Notes: generated by a model not told the origin, from the sequence alone. DNA of 64,000 nucleotides from an uncultured Bacteroidota bacterium (GCA_903863935.1 CAIPDV010000026.1:25515-89514); one strand, 5' to 3'. Positions 32,197 through 40,228 are shown, counted from the stretch's first letter. A program made the numbers and translations.

Positions 32197-33464
32197 TGAT
32201 AACAACTATCATCATCGTAGTATCCTTACTTCTTTCCTTTTTCTTCTCGGGGCTTGAGATTGCCTACATCTCTGCCAACAAGCTGCAAATGCATGTTGAC
32301 AGCCGCAAGATAAGCCTTACAGGCCGGTTGTTTTCGCGTATTACAAACAGCCCTGTTCGTTTTCTGGCGACATTACTATTGGGCAATACACTCGCCTTGG
32401 TTTTGTTTGGTGTTTTTTCTTCTGCCGTATTGATTGATGTGCTTTCGCGGTTTCACTTCAGCAACCTTAGTATGCTGGTAATTCAATCCATTGTTACTAC
32501 CTTCATTGTATTGGTAATAGCCGATTTCATTCCTAAAAATCTGTTCAGGGCAAACCCAAACAGGGTGCTGAAAATATTCACCCTGCCTTGCATTATAGCC
32601 TATTATGTGCTATTGCCATTTACCCTTGCCGTACTTGCCTTTGTTAATTTTCTCATGAAAAAAGTATTCCGGGTAACGCTGGTGCGCTATAAAAGTACGT
32701 TTAACAAAACCGATCTGTTCAGTTATATTGAAGACCATTCGAATAGCGATGATGAAATGGCCGGAGAAGTGGAACATGAGGTGAAGATCTTTCAGAATGC
32801 ATTAAGTTTTCCGGATGTAAAAGTGCGCGATTGCATGGTGCCGCGCATGGATATTGCCGGTGTGGAAATAGGGGAGGGGTTTGAGAAACTGAAACAGATG
32901 TTTGAAAAAACAGAACTTTCCCGAATGGCCATATATAAAGATAGCATTGATAACATTATTGGTTACGTACATTTCCATGCTATGTTTAAAAAGGTGGATG
33001 ATATTCACACTATCCTTATTCCCGCTCCGCTTGTGCCTGAATCCATGCCTGCAAAAGATGCACTGCGTATTTTAATGCAACAGCATAAAAATCTTTCTGT
33101 GGTGGTAGATGAATTCGGAATGACATCAGGCATAATTACAACAGAAGACATTCTGGAAGAAATTTTTGGTGAGATTGCCGATGAACATGACAAGGACGAC
33201 CTGATGGAAAAACAAATATCTGAGAACGAATTTATTTTTTCGGCTCGTATGAAAATAGATGATATTAACGGCAAATATGGGCTTGATATTCCTGTTTCTG
33301 CCGATTATTTAACATTGGGTGGTTTTATATTAAATCATACCGGAACCATACCAAAGGCAAGGGAAACAGTGGTGATCCACAATTTCAGTTTTAAGATTCT
33401 TTCCTCTATGCCAACCCGTATCGAGCAGGTTTATCTTACCAAAGAAAAAGAGGAAAATGGATAA
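32196..33464 (+). CDS. CNNM/CorC (hemolysin-like) membrane protein with CBS domains
   Basis: The 422 residues comprise a DUF21/CNNM transmembrane domain (about 1-175, four hydrophobic segments; SGLEIAYISANKLQM is the diagnostic start), two CBS domains (about 205-330, with MVPRMDIAGVEI and LSVVVDEFGMTSGIITTEDILEEIFGEIADEHD) and a CorC_HlyC domain (about 340-420, FIFSARMKIDDIN). Relatives transport or sense Mg2+ or other divalent ions; older hemolysin labels are not supported by sequence. It could be the gliding-associated GldE relative, but the context is not a gliding operon. It overlaps folK by 8 bp. Confidence 0.92.
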   Translation: MITTIIIVVSLLLSFFFSGLEIAYISANKLQMHVDSRKISLTGRLFSRITNSPVRFLATLLLGNTLALVLFGVFSSAVLIDVLSRFHFSNLSMLVIQSIVTTFIVLVIADFIPKNLFRANPNRVLKIFTLPCIIAYYVLLPFTLAVLAFVNFLMKKVFRVTLVRYKSTFNKTDLFSYIEDHSNSDDEMAGEVEHEVKIFQNALSFPDVKVRDCMVPRMDIAGVEIGEGFEKLKQMFEKTELSRMAIYKDSIDNIIGYVHFHAMFKKVDDIHTILIPAPLVPESMPAKDALRILMQQHKNLSVVVDEFGMTSGIITTEDILEEIFGEIADEHDKDDLMEKQISENEFIFSARMKIDDINGKYGLDIPVSADYLTLGGFILNHTGTIPKARETVVIHNFSFKILSSMPTRIEQVYLTKEKEENG

Positions 33465-33948
33465 ATCATATCTTTCATTAGGCAGTAACCGGGGCGACCG
33501 CGAGGCAAACCTTGAGAAAGCAATAAAAATGCTTTCTGATTGGGCCGGAAATGTAATTGCTGAATCATCATTATTTGAAACACCGCCGTGGAAAATGGCT
33601 GACAGTACGGATTTCCTTAACCAGGTGATTCTGCTTGAAACCGATTTAACCCAAGGGAAGTTAATGGAAACTATTTTCCAGATAGAAACAATACTTGGGA
33701 GGATCCGTATTCAAAAAAAATATGAACCGAGAACCATTGATATCGATATACTTTTCTTTAATGATTTTATAGTGAATAAAGATGGCCTGATCATTCCACA
33801 TCCATTACTTCAGGAACGTAGGTTTGTACTTGAACCAATGGCAGAGATAGCCCCTGAATTTATTCATCCTGTATTCCAAAAAAGTGTAAGTAAGTTGTTG
33901 GCAGAATGTGTGGATAAAAGTGTGGTGAGAAAACTGGTTTCGAAATAA
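33457..33948 (+). CDS. folK: 2-amino-4-hydroxy-6-hydroxymethyldihydropteridine diphosphokinase
   Basis: Transfers pyrophosphate to the pterin in folate synthesis. In 163 residues: LSLGSNRGDREANLEKAI at the N-terminus, SLFETPPWKM, FLNQVILLETDL, and the signature GRIRIQKKYEPRTIDIDILFF with the catalytic Asp pair, then PHPLLQERRFVLEPMAEIAP. Complete and of normal length. It overlaps the preceding CNNM gene, indicating coupled translation. Confidence 0.96.
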   Translation: MDKSYLSLGSNRGDREANLEKAIKMLSDWAGNVIAESSLFETPPWKMADSTDFLNQVILLETDLTQGKLMETIFQIETILGRIRIQKKYEPRTIDIDILFFNDFIVNKDGLIIPHPLLQERRFVLEPMAEIAPEFIHPVFQKSVSKLLAECVDKSVVRKLVSK

Positions 33949-34006
33949 TGCGTAATTTCGTCCCTGTCCGACTAATGTCATTCAGATGGGCGTCAAACTT
34001 TATATT

Positions 34007-34498
34007 ATGACAGATTATAATTCATTATCTCCAAGTTCAAGAGTCTGGATCTTTCAGGCCGACCGGGAATTTAATACTAATGAAAATGAAGCAATTTCAA
34101 ATGAATTGATGCAGTTTGTCGATAACTGGCTTAGCCACGGTTCGCTGCTTAAAGCCCATTACAAGCTTTTGCATAACCGCTTTATTGTGTTTATTGCCGA
34201 TGAAGATGGTGACAATATGTGCGGCCGTGCCATTGATGCATCTGTACGTTTTGTTAAAGAACTGGAAAAAAAGTATGCTGTTATTCTGCTTGACAGAAGC
34301 AGAGTTGCGTATCTGAAAGATGGCAAAGTGGAAGCTTGCACATTGGATGAGCTTGGGCAACGTATTGAAGATGGTGAAATTACCCAGGATACAGAAGTGT
34401 TTAATAATTTAGTTTCAACCAAAGAAGAGTTCGATAATAGCTGGACAGTACCACTTGCAAAAAGCTGGCACCGTTCCTATATTATGCAAAATCAATAA
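34007..34498 (+). CDS. Conserved Bacteroidota protein, often mislabelled ABC transporter ATPase
   Basis: The ATG at 34007 gives 163 residues starting MTDYNSLSPSSRVWIFQADR; a Met seven codons earlier is less likely. The sequence VWIFQADREF, HGSLLKAHYKLLHNRFIVFIADE and DRSRVAYLKDG resembles a short conserved Bacteroidota family that databases sometimes call ABC transporter ATPase, although no Walker motif is present. The function is unknown. It lies between folK and a nucleotide-sugar epimerase, with a gap of only a few bases to the latter. Confidence 0.7.
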   Translation: MTDYNSLSPSSRVWIFQADREFNTNENEAISNELMQFVDNWLSHGSLLKAHYKLLHNRFIVFIADEDGDNMCGRAIDASVRFVKELEKKYAVILLDRSRVAYLKDGKVEACTLDELGQRIEDGEITQDTEVFNNLVSTKEEFDNSWTVPLAKSWHRSYIMQNQ

Positions 34499-34502
34499 AC
34501 AG

Positions 34503-35498
34503 GTGTATAATAAAAAATTCCATTCCGGCGATCTGAGCCAATATTCGTTTGCAATTACAGGTGGTGCCGGATTTATTGGTTCTCACCTGCTGGAATATTT
34601 GCTTTCTCATAAAGCAGGAAGGATCGTTGTCCTTGATGATCTTTCTTCGGGTTCGCTTGAAAATCTTAAGCAAGCTGAAAACTACAAAGGTTTTGAATTT
34701 GTTAATGGCAGTATTTGCGATTTAACAGTTTGCGAAAAAGCATTGACAGGTGTTGATTTTGTAATGCACCAGGCAGCTTTATGTTCAGTTCCACGTTCAC
34801 TTGCTAACCCTGTTGCTACCAATGAAGTGAATGTTTCCGGATTCTTGAATGTACTTATGGCCGCTAAGAAAAACGGAGTGAAAAGAATGGTGTATGCCAG
34901 TTCTTCCTCTGTTTATGGTGACAGTAAAATACTGCCCAAAAGCGAAACTAATCCGGTATCTCCGCTTTCGCCTTATGCGGTTTCAAAGTATACCAATGAA
35001 TTATATGCATCGGTTTTTGCGCGCAACTTCGGAATGAATTTAATCGGGTTGCGTTACTTTAATATTTTCGGTCCGCGCCAAAGTCCGGGTGGCCCTTATG
35101 CGGCGGCAATACCGCTTTTTGTATCAGCCTTGCTCGATAAAAGAGCTCCTATAATTTTTGGTGATGGTGAGCAGACCCGCGATTTTACGTTTGTTGAAAA
35201 CGTGGTACAGGCCAATATTAGGGCCCTGTTTGCACCAGCCGAAGCAAATGGAAACGTATTTAACATTGCTTGCGGAGAACAGACCAGCATCAGTCAATTA
35301 TTCAAATTACTTGCTGCCAGCGCAGATTCAACTCTGGCACCGGAATACAAACCATACAGGGCAGGCGATGTGAAAGATTCAATAGCTGATATCAGCAAAG
35401 CAAAGACTTTATTAGGATATGAACCGGAAGTAAATTTCGGAATTGGAATAGAGACTACGTGGAAATGGTTTAAAGAAAATTACAATACCCCAAAGTAA
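34503..35498 (+). CDS. NAD-dependent UDP-sugar 4-epimerase (SDR family)
   Basis: Nucleotide-sugar epimerase/dehydratase fold. I choose the GTG at 34503, 4 bp after the previous stop, giving 331 residues; the frame from 34455 would overlap that gene by 44 bp. Visible: the NAD-binding TGGAGFIGSHLLEYLL, MHQAALCSVPRSLANP (typical of UDP-GlcNAc/GlcA 4-epimerases of the WbpP type), Ser-Ser-Ser-Val-Tyr and the catalytic Tyr-Lys in SPYAVSKYTNELY, and RYFNIFGPRQSP. It likely supplies a sugar nucleotide to the surface polysaccharide made by the cluster from 41959. The exact substrate is not resolved. Confidence 0.9.
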   Translation: MYNKKFHSGDLSQYSFAITGGAGFIGSHLLEYLLSHKAGRIVVLDDLSSGSLENLKQAENYKGFEFVNGSICDLTVCEKALTGVDFVMHQAALCSVPRSLANPVATNEVNVSGFLNVLMAAKKNGVKRMVYASSSSVYGDSKILPKSETNPVSPLSPYAVSKYTNELYASVFARNFGMNLIGLRYFNIFGPRQSPGGPYAAAIPLFVSALLDKRAPIIFGDGEQTRDFTFVENVVQANIRALFAPAEANGNVFNIACGEQTSISQLFKLLAASADSTLAPEYKPYRAGDVKDSIADISKAKTLLGYEPEVNFGIGIETTWKWFKENYNTPK

Positions 35499-36239
35499 AT
35501 GGCGTTTTTCGGAATGTTTAAAAAGGCTCCTTTGCCTGAAGCGGATCTATCGGTTGTGAAAGTGGATATGCATTCCCATTTTATTCCCGGAATTGATGAC
35601 GGCGCAAAAAATACAGCCGATTCGCTGGAAATGCTTGCCGAAATGCGGGAATTGGGTTACACCAAAGTTATAACCACACCCCATATAATGAGTGATGGAT
35701 ATAAGAACACCCCTGAAATAATTCTGAAAGGATTGGAACGGTTAAAGAAAGCCGTGAAAGAAGCCAATATTGATATTGAAGTGGAAGCTGCCGCAGAATA
35801 TTATTTCGATTATGAATTTGAGAAAAGTATTGCCCAAAAAAATAAACTGACTTTTGGTGATAAATATTTATTGTGGGAATTATCGTTCATGAATCAACCG
35901 GAAAATATCAACGAAGTTATTTTTGAAATGCTGATGAATGGCTACAAACCCGTTCTGGCGCACGTAGAAAGATACCCGTTCTGGCATAAAGACTTTTCTA
36001 AATACGAAGACCTTGCAAGCAGGGGTGCTATCCTTCAGCTGAACTTGAATTCTATTCCGGGACAATACGGTGCAGCAACCAAAAAAGCAGCTGAACACCT
36101 TATTGATAATAACATGATAAGTTTCCTTGGTACCGATTGCCATAATATGGGGCACCTGGCAACTGTGAGAAAAGCACTTACCGAACCTTATCTTCATAAG
36201 CTTTTGGCATCGGGCAAGTTGCTTAATGCAACGCTGTAA
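35499..36239 (+). CDS. PHP-family tyrosine-protein phosphatase, CpsB/YwqE type
   Basis: Manganese-dependent phosphatase that controls capsule-synthesis tyrosine kinases in known cases. The 246 residues carry the PHP metal motifs VDMHSHFIPGIDDGAKN, ITTPHIM, the central AAAEYYFD, LAHVERYPF and LGTDCHNMGH. It begins immediately after the epimerase stop. No matching BY-kinase is in this window; the partner must be elsewhere or the enzyme has another target. Confidence 0.92.
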   Translation: MAFFGMFKKAPLPEADLSVVKVDMHSHFIPGIDDGAKNTADSLEMLAEMRELGYTKVITTPHIMSDGYKNTPEIILKGLERLKKAVKEANIDIEVEAAAEYYFDYEFEKSIAQKNKLTFGDKYLLWELSFMNQPENINEVIFEMLMNGYKPVLAHVERYPFWHKDFSKYEDLASRGAILQLNLNSIPGQYGAATKKAAEHLIDNNMISFLGTDCHNMGHLATVRKALTEPYLHKLLASGKLLNATL

Positions 36240-36263
36240 TTTTATTGATATGTCAGTGCGATT

Positions 36264-36295
36264 ACCCTCGCCTCATAGGAGAGGGTAGGGTGAGG
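36264..36295. repeat. ACCCTC...GAGGGT repeat
   Basis: TACCCTCGCCTCATAGGAGAGGGTAGGG-type tract, similar in layout to the element at 30099. It sits at the convergent end of the phosphatase and T9SS genes and may act as a terminator-like stem (ACCCTC/GAGGGT). Confidence 0.45.
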
Positions 36296-36297
36296 TC

Positions 36298-37722
36298 TTA
36301 TTTTTCAATCACAACTTTCCCTTCCCCAATAATACTGCCATCTTCTTTCAAAACCCTGTAAAAATAAACCCCGTTAGGTTGATTGCTTAAGTCCATGACT
36401 TTGTCATTCTGAGAGGAACGAAGGATCTGTGTCAATACTTTTTGCCCCATCACATTATAAATTTCAATTGTACACTTTTCCCGTCCGAACGGTTCATCCG
36501 GGCGGGCATTAATATTTGATAATGATAAAGTGAAGAGGCCATTGGAAGGGTTGGGGAAAATAATGATTAGGCATTGATTTGATTTTGGTTCATTAACGGC
36601 AAGGGTAGAATTTGAATCAATTTTAAAAATAACTCCATGTCCATAAGCCCCACCTGCAGATGTCATTCCGAATAATATATTTCCTGAGAGAGTCAAAGTA
36701 CCTCCAGGATTTGCCCCATCAGTGTTATTGAAATCAAACATGTCAGTGTAACTATTACCGTTAGTATCAATTGAGAAAACATTTCCATACCCATAAGTAT
36801 AACCAGCTGAATAAGTCATCCCATATAAAATTCCTTTAGAAAGCACTAACGACCCATATGGTCCTGCACCATTTGCCCAGTTAAAATTCAATAAATTTTT
36901 ATAGTTGCTACCATTCGTATCTATAGCGAAAACACAGCCATGGTCATATACCCCGCCGAGTGAGGTCATTCCATACAAAATATTCCCAGAAAGTCTTAAA
37001 TCCCCAAAAGGAAGTGATCCCATTGTGCCACTAAATTCAAGTAAATCTTTATATTCAGCACCATTCGTATCGATTGAGAAAATATCACCATTGCCAAAGT
37101 AATCCGAGGTCATCCCAAATAATTTATTTCCTGAAAGTGTTAAATCCCCATAAGGATAACTTCCATTTGAACCATTGAAATTAACCAAAACTCTGAAATC
37201 TTTACCATCCGTATCAATCCTGAAAACCGCACCATAATCATACGTTGGGCCACCTTCAGTAGTCATTCCGTACATTACATTACCTGAAATGAACAATGAA
37301 CCTGTGGGACCCCAAGCAATTATCGGTTCAAAATCATATAAATCCTTAAAATTATTACCATCTGTATCTATAGAAAAAATATTACCATCTCTATAGTAAT
37401 TATGATTACCGCGATATGTCATTCCAAATAATTTACCTCTGTAAAGTGTTAACGAGCCATAGGGTTCCGCACCATTTGTATCATTAAAATTTAGAATAGT
37501 TTTATAACCGTTGCCATTTGTATCAATAGAAAAAATACTTCCATAGCCTAAACTCCCTCCAAGTGTTGTCATACCATACAGTTTATTTCCAACTAATGTT
37601 AAACTGGGCATAACGAAATTTTTATTGTAAGCTGGATAATTGAAATTATACAGTACGGTATATTGTGCATTCCCAATTACAATCCATAGGAAACCAAAAA
37701 TTAAAAGAATAATTTTTCTCAT
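36298..37722 (-). CDS. T9SS-secreted GloVer-repeat protein with repeat-derived peptide insertions in the sorting domain
   Basis: Exported by the type IX system. In the 474 residues: signal peptide (to about 20), seven tandem repeats of about 50 residues with the core LxGNxLYGMTxxGG ... FSIDTNGNxY (the GloVer tandem repeat of adhesin-like propellers), then a C-terminal sorting domain (IIFPNPSNGLFTLSLSNIN ... NGVYFYRVL ... GKVVIEK). Inside that domain ARPDEPFGRE is encoded by a 27-bp palindromic module, and ILRSSQND by a second dispersed repeat. Removing the 27 bp restores a normal NINEKCTIEIYNVMGQKV. Either the domain tolerates these inserts or secretion is impaired. Confidence 0.9.
   Translation of the reverse strand: MRKIILLIFGFLWIVIGNAQYTVLYNFNYPAYNKNFVMPSLTLVGNKLYGMTTLGGSLGYGSIFSIDTNGNGYKTILNFNDTNGAEPYGSLTLYRGKLFGMTYRGNHNYYRDGNIFSIDTDGNNFKDLYDFEPIIAWGPTGSLFISGNVMYGMTTEGGPTYDYGAVFRIDTDGKDFRVLVNFNGSNGSYPYGDLTLSGNKLFGMTSDYFGNGDIFSIDTNGAEYKDLLEFSGTMGSLPFGDLRLSGNILYGMTSLGGVYDHGCVFAIDTNGSNYKNLLNFNWANGAGPYGSLVLSKGILYGMTYSAGYTYGYGNVFSIDTNGNSYTDMFDFNNTDGANPGGTLTLSGNILFGMTSAGGAYGHGVIFKIDSNSTLAVNEPKSNQCLIIIFPNPSNGLFTLSLSNINARPDEPFGREKCTIEIYNVMGQKVLTQILRSSQNDKVMDLSNQPNGVYFYRVLKEDGSIIGEGKVVIEK
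36403..36428 (-). repeat. Dispersed repeat (GTCATTCTGAG...GGATCT) inside a CDS
   Basis: Plus strand GTCATTCTGAGAGGAACGAAGG-like 26-mer, a word I recognise from intergenic repeats of Bacteroidota. In the minus reading it encodes ILRSSQND in the sorting domain. Confidence 0.5.
36480..36506 (-). repeat. 27-bp palindromic module, in-frame coding copy
   Basis: Identical to the module at 30044-30070. Its two ends pair (nine pairs, one G-T) around a loop AACGGTTCATC. Its length of 27 keeps the reading frame; read on the minus strand it encodes RPDEPFGR within ARPDEPFGRE. Here it occurs without the large REP element. Confidence 0.9.
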
Positions 37723-38096
37723 ATAAATTCATATCTCTTACAAAAGTAGTTAAAAATCAATTCAAATCCACTAAAGTCATTGACTTTTCAAAAACGACAT
37801 TCCATGAAGTATCTTTGTTGTATGAATCTGAAATTTCAAAAATCAAGTAACGAAAATTATAACAAAAATAAAAAAGTGGATAATAATTTAAACAATGGCT
37901 GCCTGTTCCGGCCTGTTAATAACAGAAAAATGGAAAATAAAACTACTGAATATCAATGAATAATGATTTTAAAACCCCTTCTGTTTCCCTGTTATTTTCC
38001 GTGTTTTCTGCCTGTTCGGGTTTCTGTTATACACCTGTTAATCGCAAATTTAATTTTATAACGAAAATAAAAATGAGTATATGAAAATATAATGTT

Positions 38097-38182
38097 CGCC
38101 ATTGCGAGGCTCTGCGAAGCAATCTCTGGCTAATAGGATGTCCGAATTTAATGAGATTGCTTCGCAGAGCCTCGCAATGACG
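38097..38182. repeat. REP-like inverted repeat (30-bp arms)
   Basis: Arms 38097-38126 and 38153-38182 are complementary at 29 of 30 positions (CGCCATTGCGAGGC... / ...GCCTCGCAATGACG) around a 26-bp centre: a large cruciform. It is the uninterrupted form of the half elements at 30021 and 31510. The surrounding gap 37723-38336 holds no gene I can support. It also has an imperfect inverted repeat, CAGAAAAATGGAAAATA (from about 37927) against TATTTTCCGTGTTTTCTG (near 38000). Confidence 0.88.
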
Positions 38183-38283
38183 ATGCAGAAGCATGGTTGG
38201 CAATACAGTTTCGGTTACATGATTTTTCTCATATATGCGTATGCATCAAATAACCAATGAATTATAAGTTGATAAGTTTTAGA

Positions 38284-38311
38284 TTGGAATATGGTTTCTT
38301 TACTAATTTTG
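38284..38311 (+). promoter_or_regulatory. Promoter of mdh
   Basis: TTG at 38284 and TAATTTTG at 38304-38311 (TAnnTTTG) with 17 bp between fit the Bacteroidota -33/-7 pair. The ATG is 26 bp further on. Confidence 0.55.
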
Positions 38312-38336
38312 CCCCACTAAATAAAAACAAGAAAGT

Positions 38337-39284
38337 ATGAAAGTAACAGTAATAGGCGCAGGTAACGTAGGAGCAACCTGTGCTAATGTAATTGCACAAA
38401 AAGACATCGTTAATAAAGTTGTGCTTCTCGACATTAAAGAAGGTGTTGCAGAAGGCAAGGCCCTTGATATCTGGGAAACCGCACCGGTGAATGAATACAG
38501 CACCCGTGTTGTAGGTTACACCAATGATTATACCCAAACAAAAAATTCAGAAGTGGTGGTTATCACTTCAGGCTTGCCACGCAAACCGGGCATGAGCCGC
38601 GACGATTTAATCGCTACCAATGCGGGTATTGTTCGTTCAGTTACTGAAAATGTAATTAAGTATTCTCCGGATGCCAAAATTATTGTGGTGTCAAATCCAT
38701 TGGATGTAATGACCTATTGCGCATACCTAACTGCGAAGGTTGATTCAAGCAAAGTATTTGGTATGGCCGGTGTGCTTGATACTGCACGTTACAGAGCTTT
38801 CATCGCTTCCGAATTAAATATTTCACCTAAGGATGTTCAGGCAATGTTGCTTGGTGGACACGGCGATACCATGGTTCCACTGCCGCGTTACACAACAGTT
38901 TCAGGTATTCCTGTAACCGAATTGATTCCTGCTGATAAGTTGAACTCTATTATTGACAGGGCTAAGAACGGAGGAGGAGAAATCGTAAATCTGTTAGGTA
39001 CCTCTGCATGGTATGCTCCGGGTGCTGCTGCTGCTCAAATGGTAGAATCTATCGTGAAGAATGAAAACCGCATATTCCCTTGCTGCGCATTGCTCAACGG
39101 TCAATATGGGTTAAAAGATATTTACCTAGGAGTTCCTGTGAAACTTGGTAAAAATGGTATTGAAGAGATCATCGAGTTAAAACTCAATGCTGCCGAAACA
39201 GAACTGCTGAATACGTCTGCGAAAGCCGTTCGTGGCGTTATGGATGTATTGGACAAGCAATTAGCTGCAACAGCTGCTAAGTAA
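38337..39284 (+). CDS. mdh: Malate dehydrogenase (LDH-like type)
   Basis: NAD-dependent oxidation of malate to oxaloacetate in the TCA cycle. The 315 residues begin MKVTVIGAGNVGATCANVI (NAD fold). The substrate loop GLPRKPGMSRDDL has the Arg residues selecting malate (RKPGMSR). VVSNPLDVMTY, MAGVLDTARYRAFIASELNIS and LGGHGDTMVPLPRYTTVSGIPV contain the catalytic Asp and His. It is monocistronic, with its own promoter and terminator. Confidence 0.97.
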   Translation: MKVTVIGAGNVGATCANVIAQKDIVNKVVLLDIKEGVAEGKALDIWETAPVNEYSTRVVGYTNDYTQTKNSEVVVITSGLPRKPGMSRDDLIATNAGIVRSVTENVIKYSPDAKIIVVSNPLDVMTYCAYLTAKVDSSKVFGMAGVLDTARYRAFIASELNISPKDVQAMLLGGHGDTMVPLPRYTTVSGIPVTELIPADKLNSIIDRAKNGGGEIVNLLGTSAWYAPGAAAAQMVESIVKNENRIFPCCALLNGQYGLKDIYLGVPVKLGKNGIEEIIELKLNAAETELLNTSAKAVRGVMDVLDKQLAATAAK

Positions 39285-39305
39285 GAAAAGCAAACCAGAC
39301 TAACT

Positions 39306-39342
39306 AAAAAAGCCACCACTTTAAAGTTAGTGGCTTTTTTAT
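39306..39342 (+). terminator. Rho-independent terminator of mdh
   Basis: AAAAAAGCCAC pairs with GTGGCTTTTTT across an inner ACTTTAAAGT palindrome; a T run follows. Its A-rich left arm could also serve the opposite strand. Confidence 0.85.
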
Positions 39343-39375
39343 TTAGTCCAAATGAACCTTTGGTGAATTCTGACT

Positions 39376-39786
39376 CTAGTTAAAGTGGAAGAAGAAGAAT
39401 ACAACCGCAGCCCATTCTCTTTTAACGCTGCCTGCATGGCCTATGGTACTATGGCTTGAATCTTCAACTTCGCCGCTCGAAGTAATGTATCCAATAGTAG
39501 AGTGGCTTGAGTTTTCGACTGTACCATCGCTGGTTACATATCCAACCGTGCTGTGGCTCGAGTTTTCTATTTCTCCGCTTGAAGTAATATAACCAATGGT
39601 TGAGTGGCTTGAATTTTCTATTTCTCCGCTGGAGGTAATATATCCGGCTGTTGAGTGGCTTGAGTTTTCAATAGTACCATCGGAATTAATATACCCCGTA
39701 GTGCTATGACTGCTGTTTTCAATACTTTGGGCTCCTGCAACGCAGGTAACAACCAATGCAATGGCTAATAATTGTAATTTTTTCAT
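39376..39786 (-). CDS. Exported protein of six 17-residue repeats (probable five-fold beta-flower type)
   Basis: The 136 residues have a signal peptide (to VAGAQ), then six repeats of the form (I/V)ENSSHSTxGYITSSGE, 51 bp each, the last diverged (VEDSSHSTIGHAGSV), and a tail KREWAAVVFFFFHFN. I recall Bacteroidota 5-fold beta-flower proteins with DGTIxxSxxxxIGYI repeats and a Phe-rich end; this fits, though I cannot check. Each repeat should make one petal of two strands. The function is unknown. DNA between repeats is nearly identical, so copy number may vary between strains. Confidence 0.8.
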   Translation of the reverse strand: MKKLQLLAIALVVTCVAGAQSIENSSHSTTGYINSDGTIENSSHSTAGYITSSGEIENSSHSTIGYITSSGEIENSSHSTVGYVTSDGTVENSSHSTIGYITSSGEVEDSSHSTIGHAGSVKREWAAVVFFFFHFN

Positions 39787-39803
39787 GATTATTTTTGTTT
39801 GCT

Positions 39804-39811
39804 CAAAACTA
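39804..39811 (-). promoter_or_regulatory. Putative -7 box of the repeat protein gene
   Basis: Minus-strand TAGTTTTG fits TAnnTTTG, 17 bp before the start codon. The gene is divergent from the first Lys/Thr-rich gene. Confidence 0.45.
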
Positions 39812-39890
39812 CAGTTTTTCCTTTACCAGAAAGTGGTTTGTGCATTTAATTTGGTAAACGGAAAGGCTAATAGTTTGAATTATGAAGCTC

Positions 39891-39926
39891 TCTTCATAAT
39901 ATCTTCATTTAGGAGGAATACGTTTG
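39891..39926 (+). promoter_or_regulatory. Direct-repeat activator site plus -7 box, copy 1
   Basis: TCTTCAT at 39891-39897 and 39902-39908 (11-bp period, spacer AATA), then 10 bp, then TACGTTTG at 39919-39926. The layout mirrors a PhoB box (7+4+7) replacing the upstream promoter element. Confidence 0.65.
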
Positions 39927-39960
39927 CACTACATTTTAACCATTAAACAAATAAAACAAA

Positions 39961-40176
39961 ATGAAAAAATTAAGTTTAGTACTCGCAGGTGTTCTTTTAG
40001 TAGGTGGAATTTCTTTCGCTCAAGATAAGACCGGAACAACCACAACCAAAACAACCACAACCAAAACCGACAAGAAAGCAGCTAAGACCGACAAGAAAGG
40101 TGACAAAACCACTACCAAGTCTAGCAAGTCTACAAAAAAGACTGAAACCAAGAAGTCAGATAAGGCTACTAAGTAA
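39961..40176 (+). CDS. Small exported Lys/Thr-rich protein, copy 1
   Basis: The 71 residues consist of a signal peptide (MKKLSLVLAGVLLVGGISFAQ) and a mature part of about 50 residues made almost only of Lys, Thr, Ser and Asp (TTTTKTDKKAAK, KSSKSTKKTETKK): strongly basic, disordered and of very low complexity. No known domain. The second copy at 40328 has the same signal and composition, so they arose by duplication including promoter and terminator. It might bind acidic polymers (LPS, DNA, polyphosphate) at the envelope; this is only inference from charge. Confidence 0.85.
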   Translation: MKKLSLVLAGVLLVGGISFAQDKTGTTTTKTTTTKTDKKAAKTDKKGDKTTTKSSKSTKKTETKKSDKATK

Positions 40177-40193
40177 TTGAAATTCTTTATTAT

Positions 40194-40228
40194 AAAAAGG
40201 CCCTGACTGTAAAAGTCAGGGCTTTTTG
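40194..40228 (+). terminator. Rho-independent terminator after copy 1
   Basis: Perfect nine-pair stem GCCCTGACT/AGTCAGGGC, loop GTAAA, flanked by an A run and TTTTT. Confidence 0.9.

Noticed and set aside
36298-37722. Treating the GloVer protein as a pseudogene because of repeat insertions
   Set aside because: Frame is intact throughout, both insertions keep frame, and the C-terminal sorting residues remain.
37896-37964. 22-codon frame MAACSGLLITEKWKIK...
   Set aside because: No ribosome site, no partner, and part of an imperfect inverted repeat; chance frame.
39460-39730. CRISPR-like 51-bp repeats
   Set aside because: Direct repeats without distinct spacers and fully coding (beta-flower-like protein).
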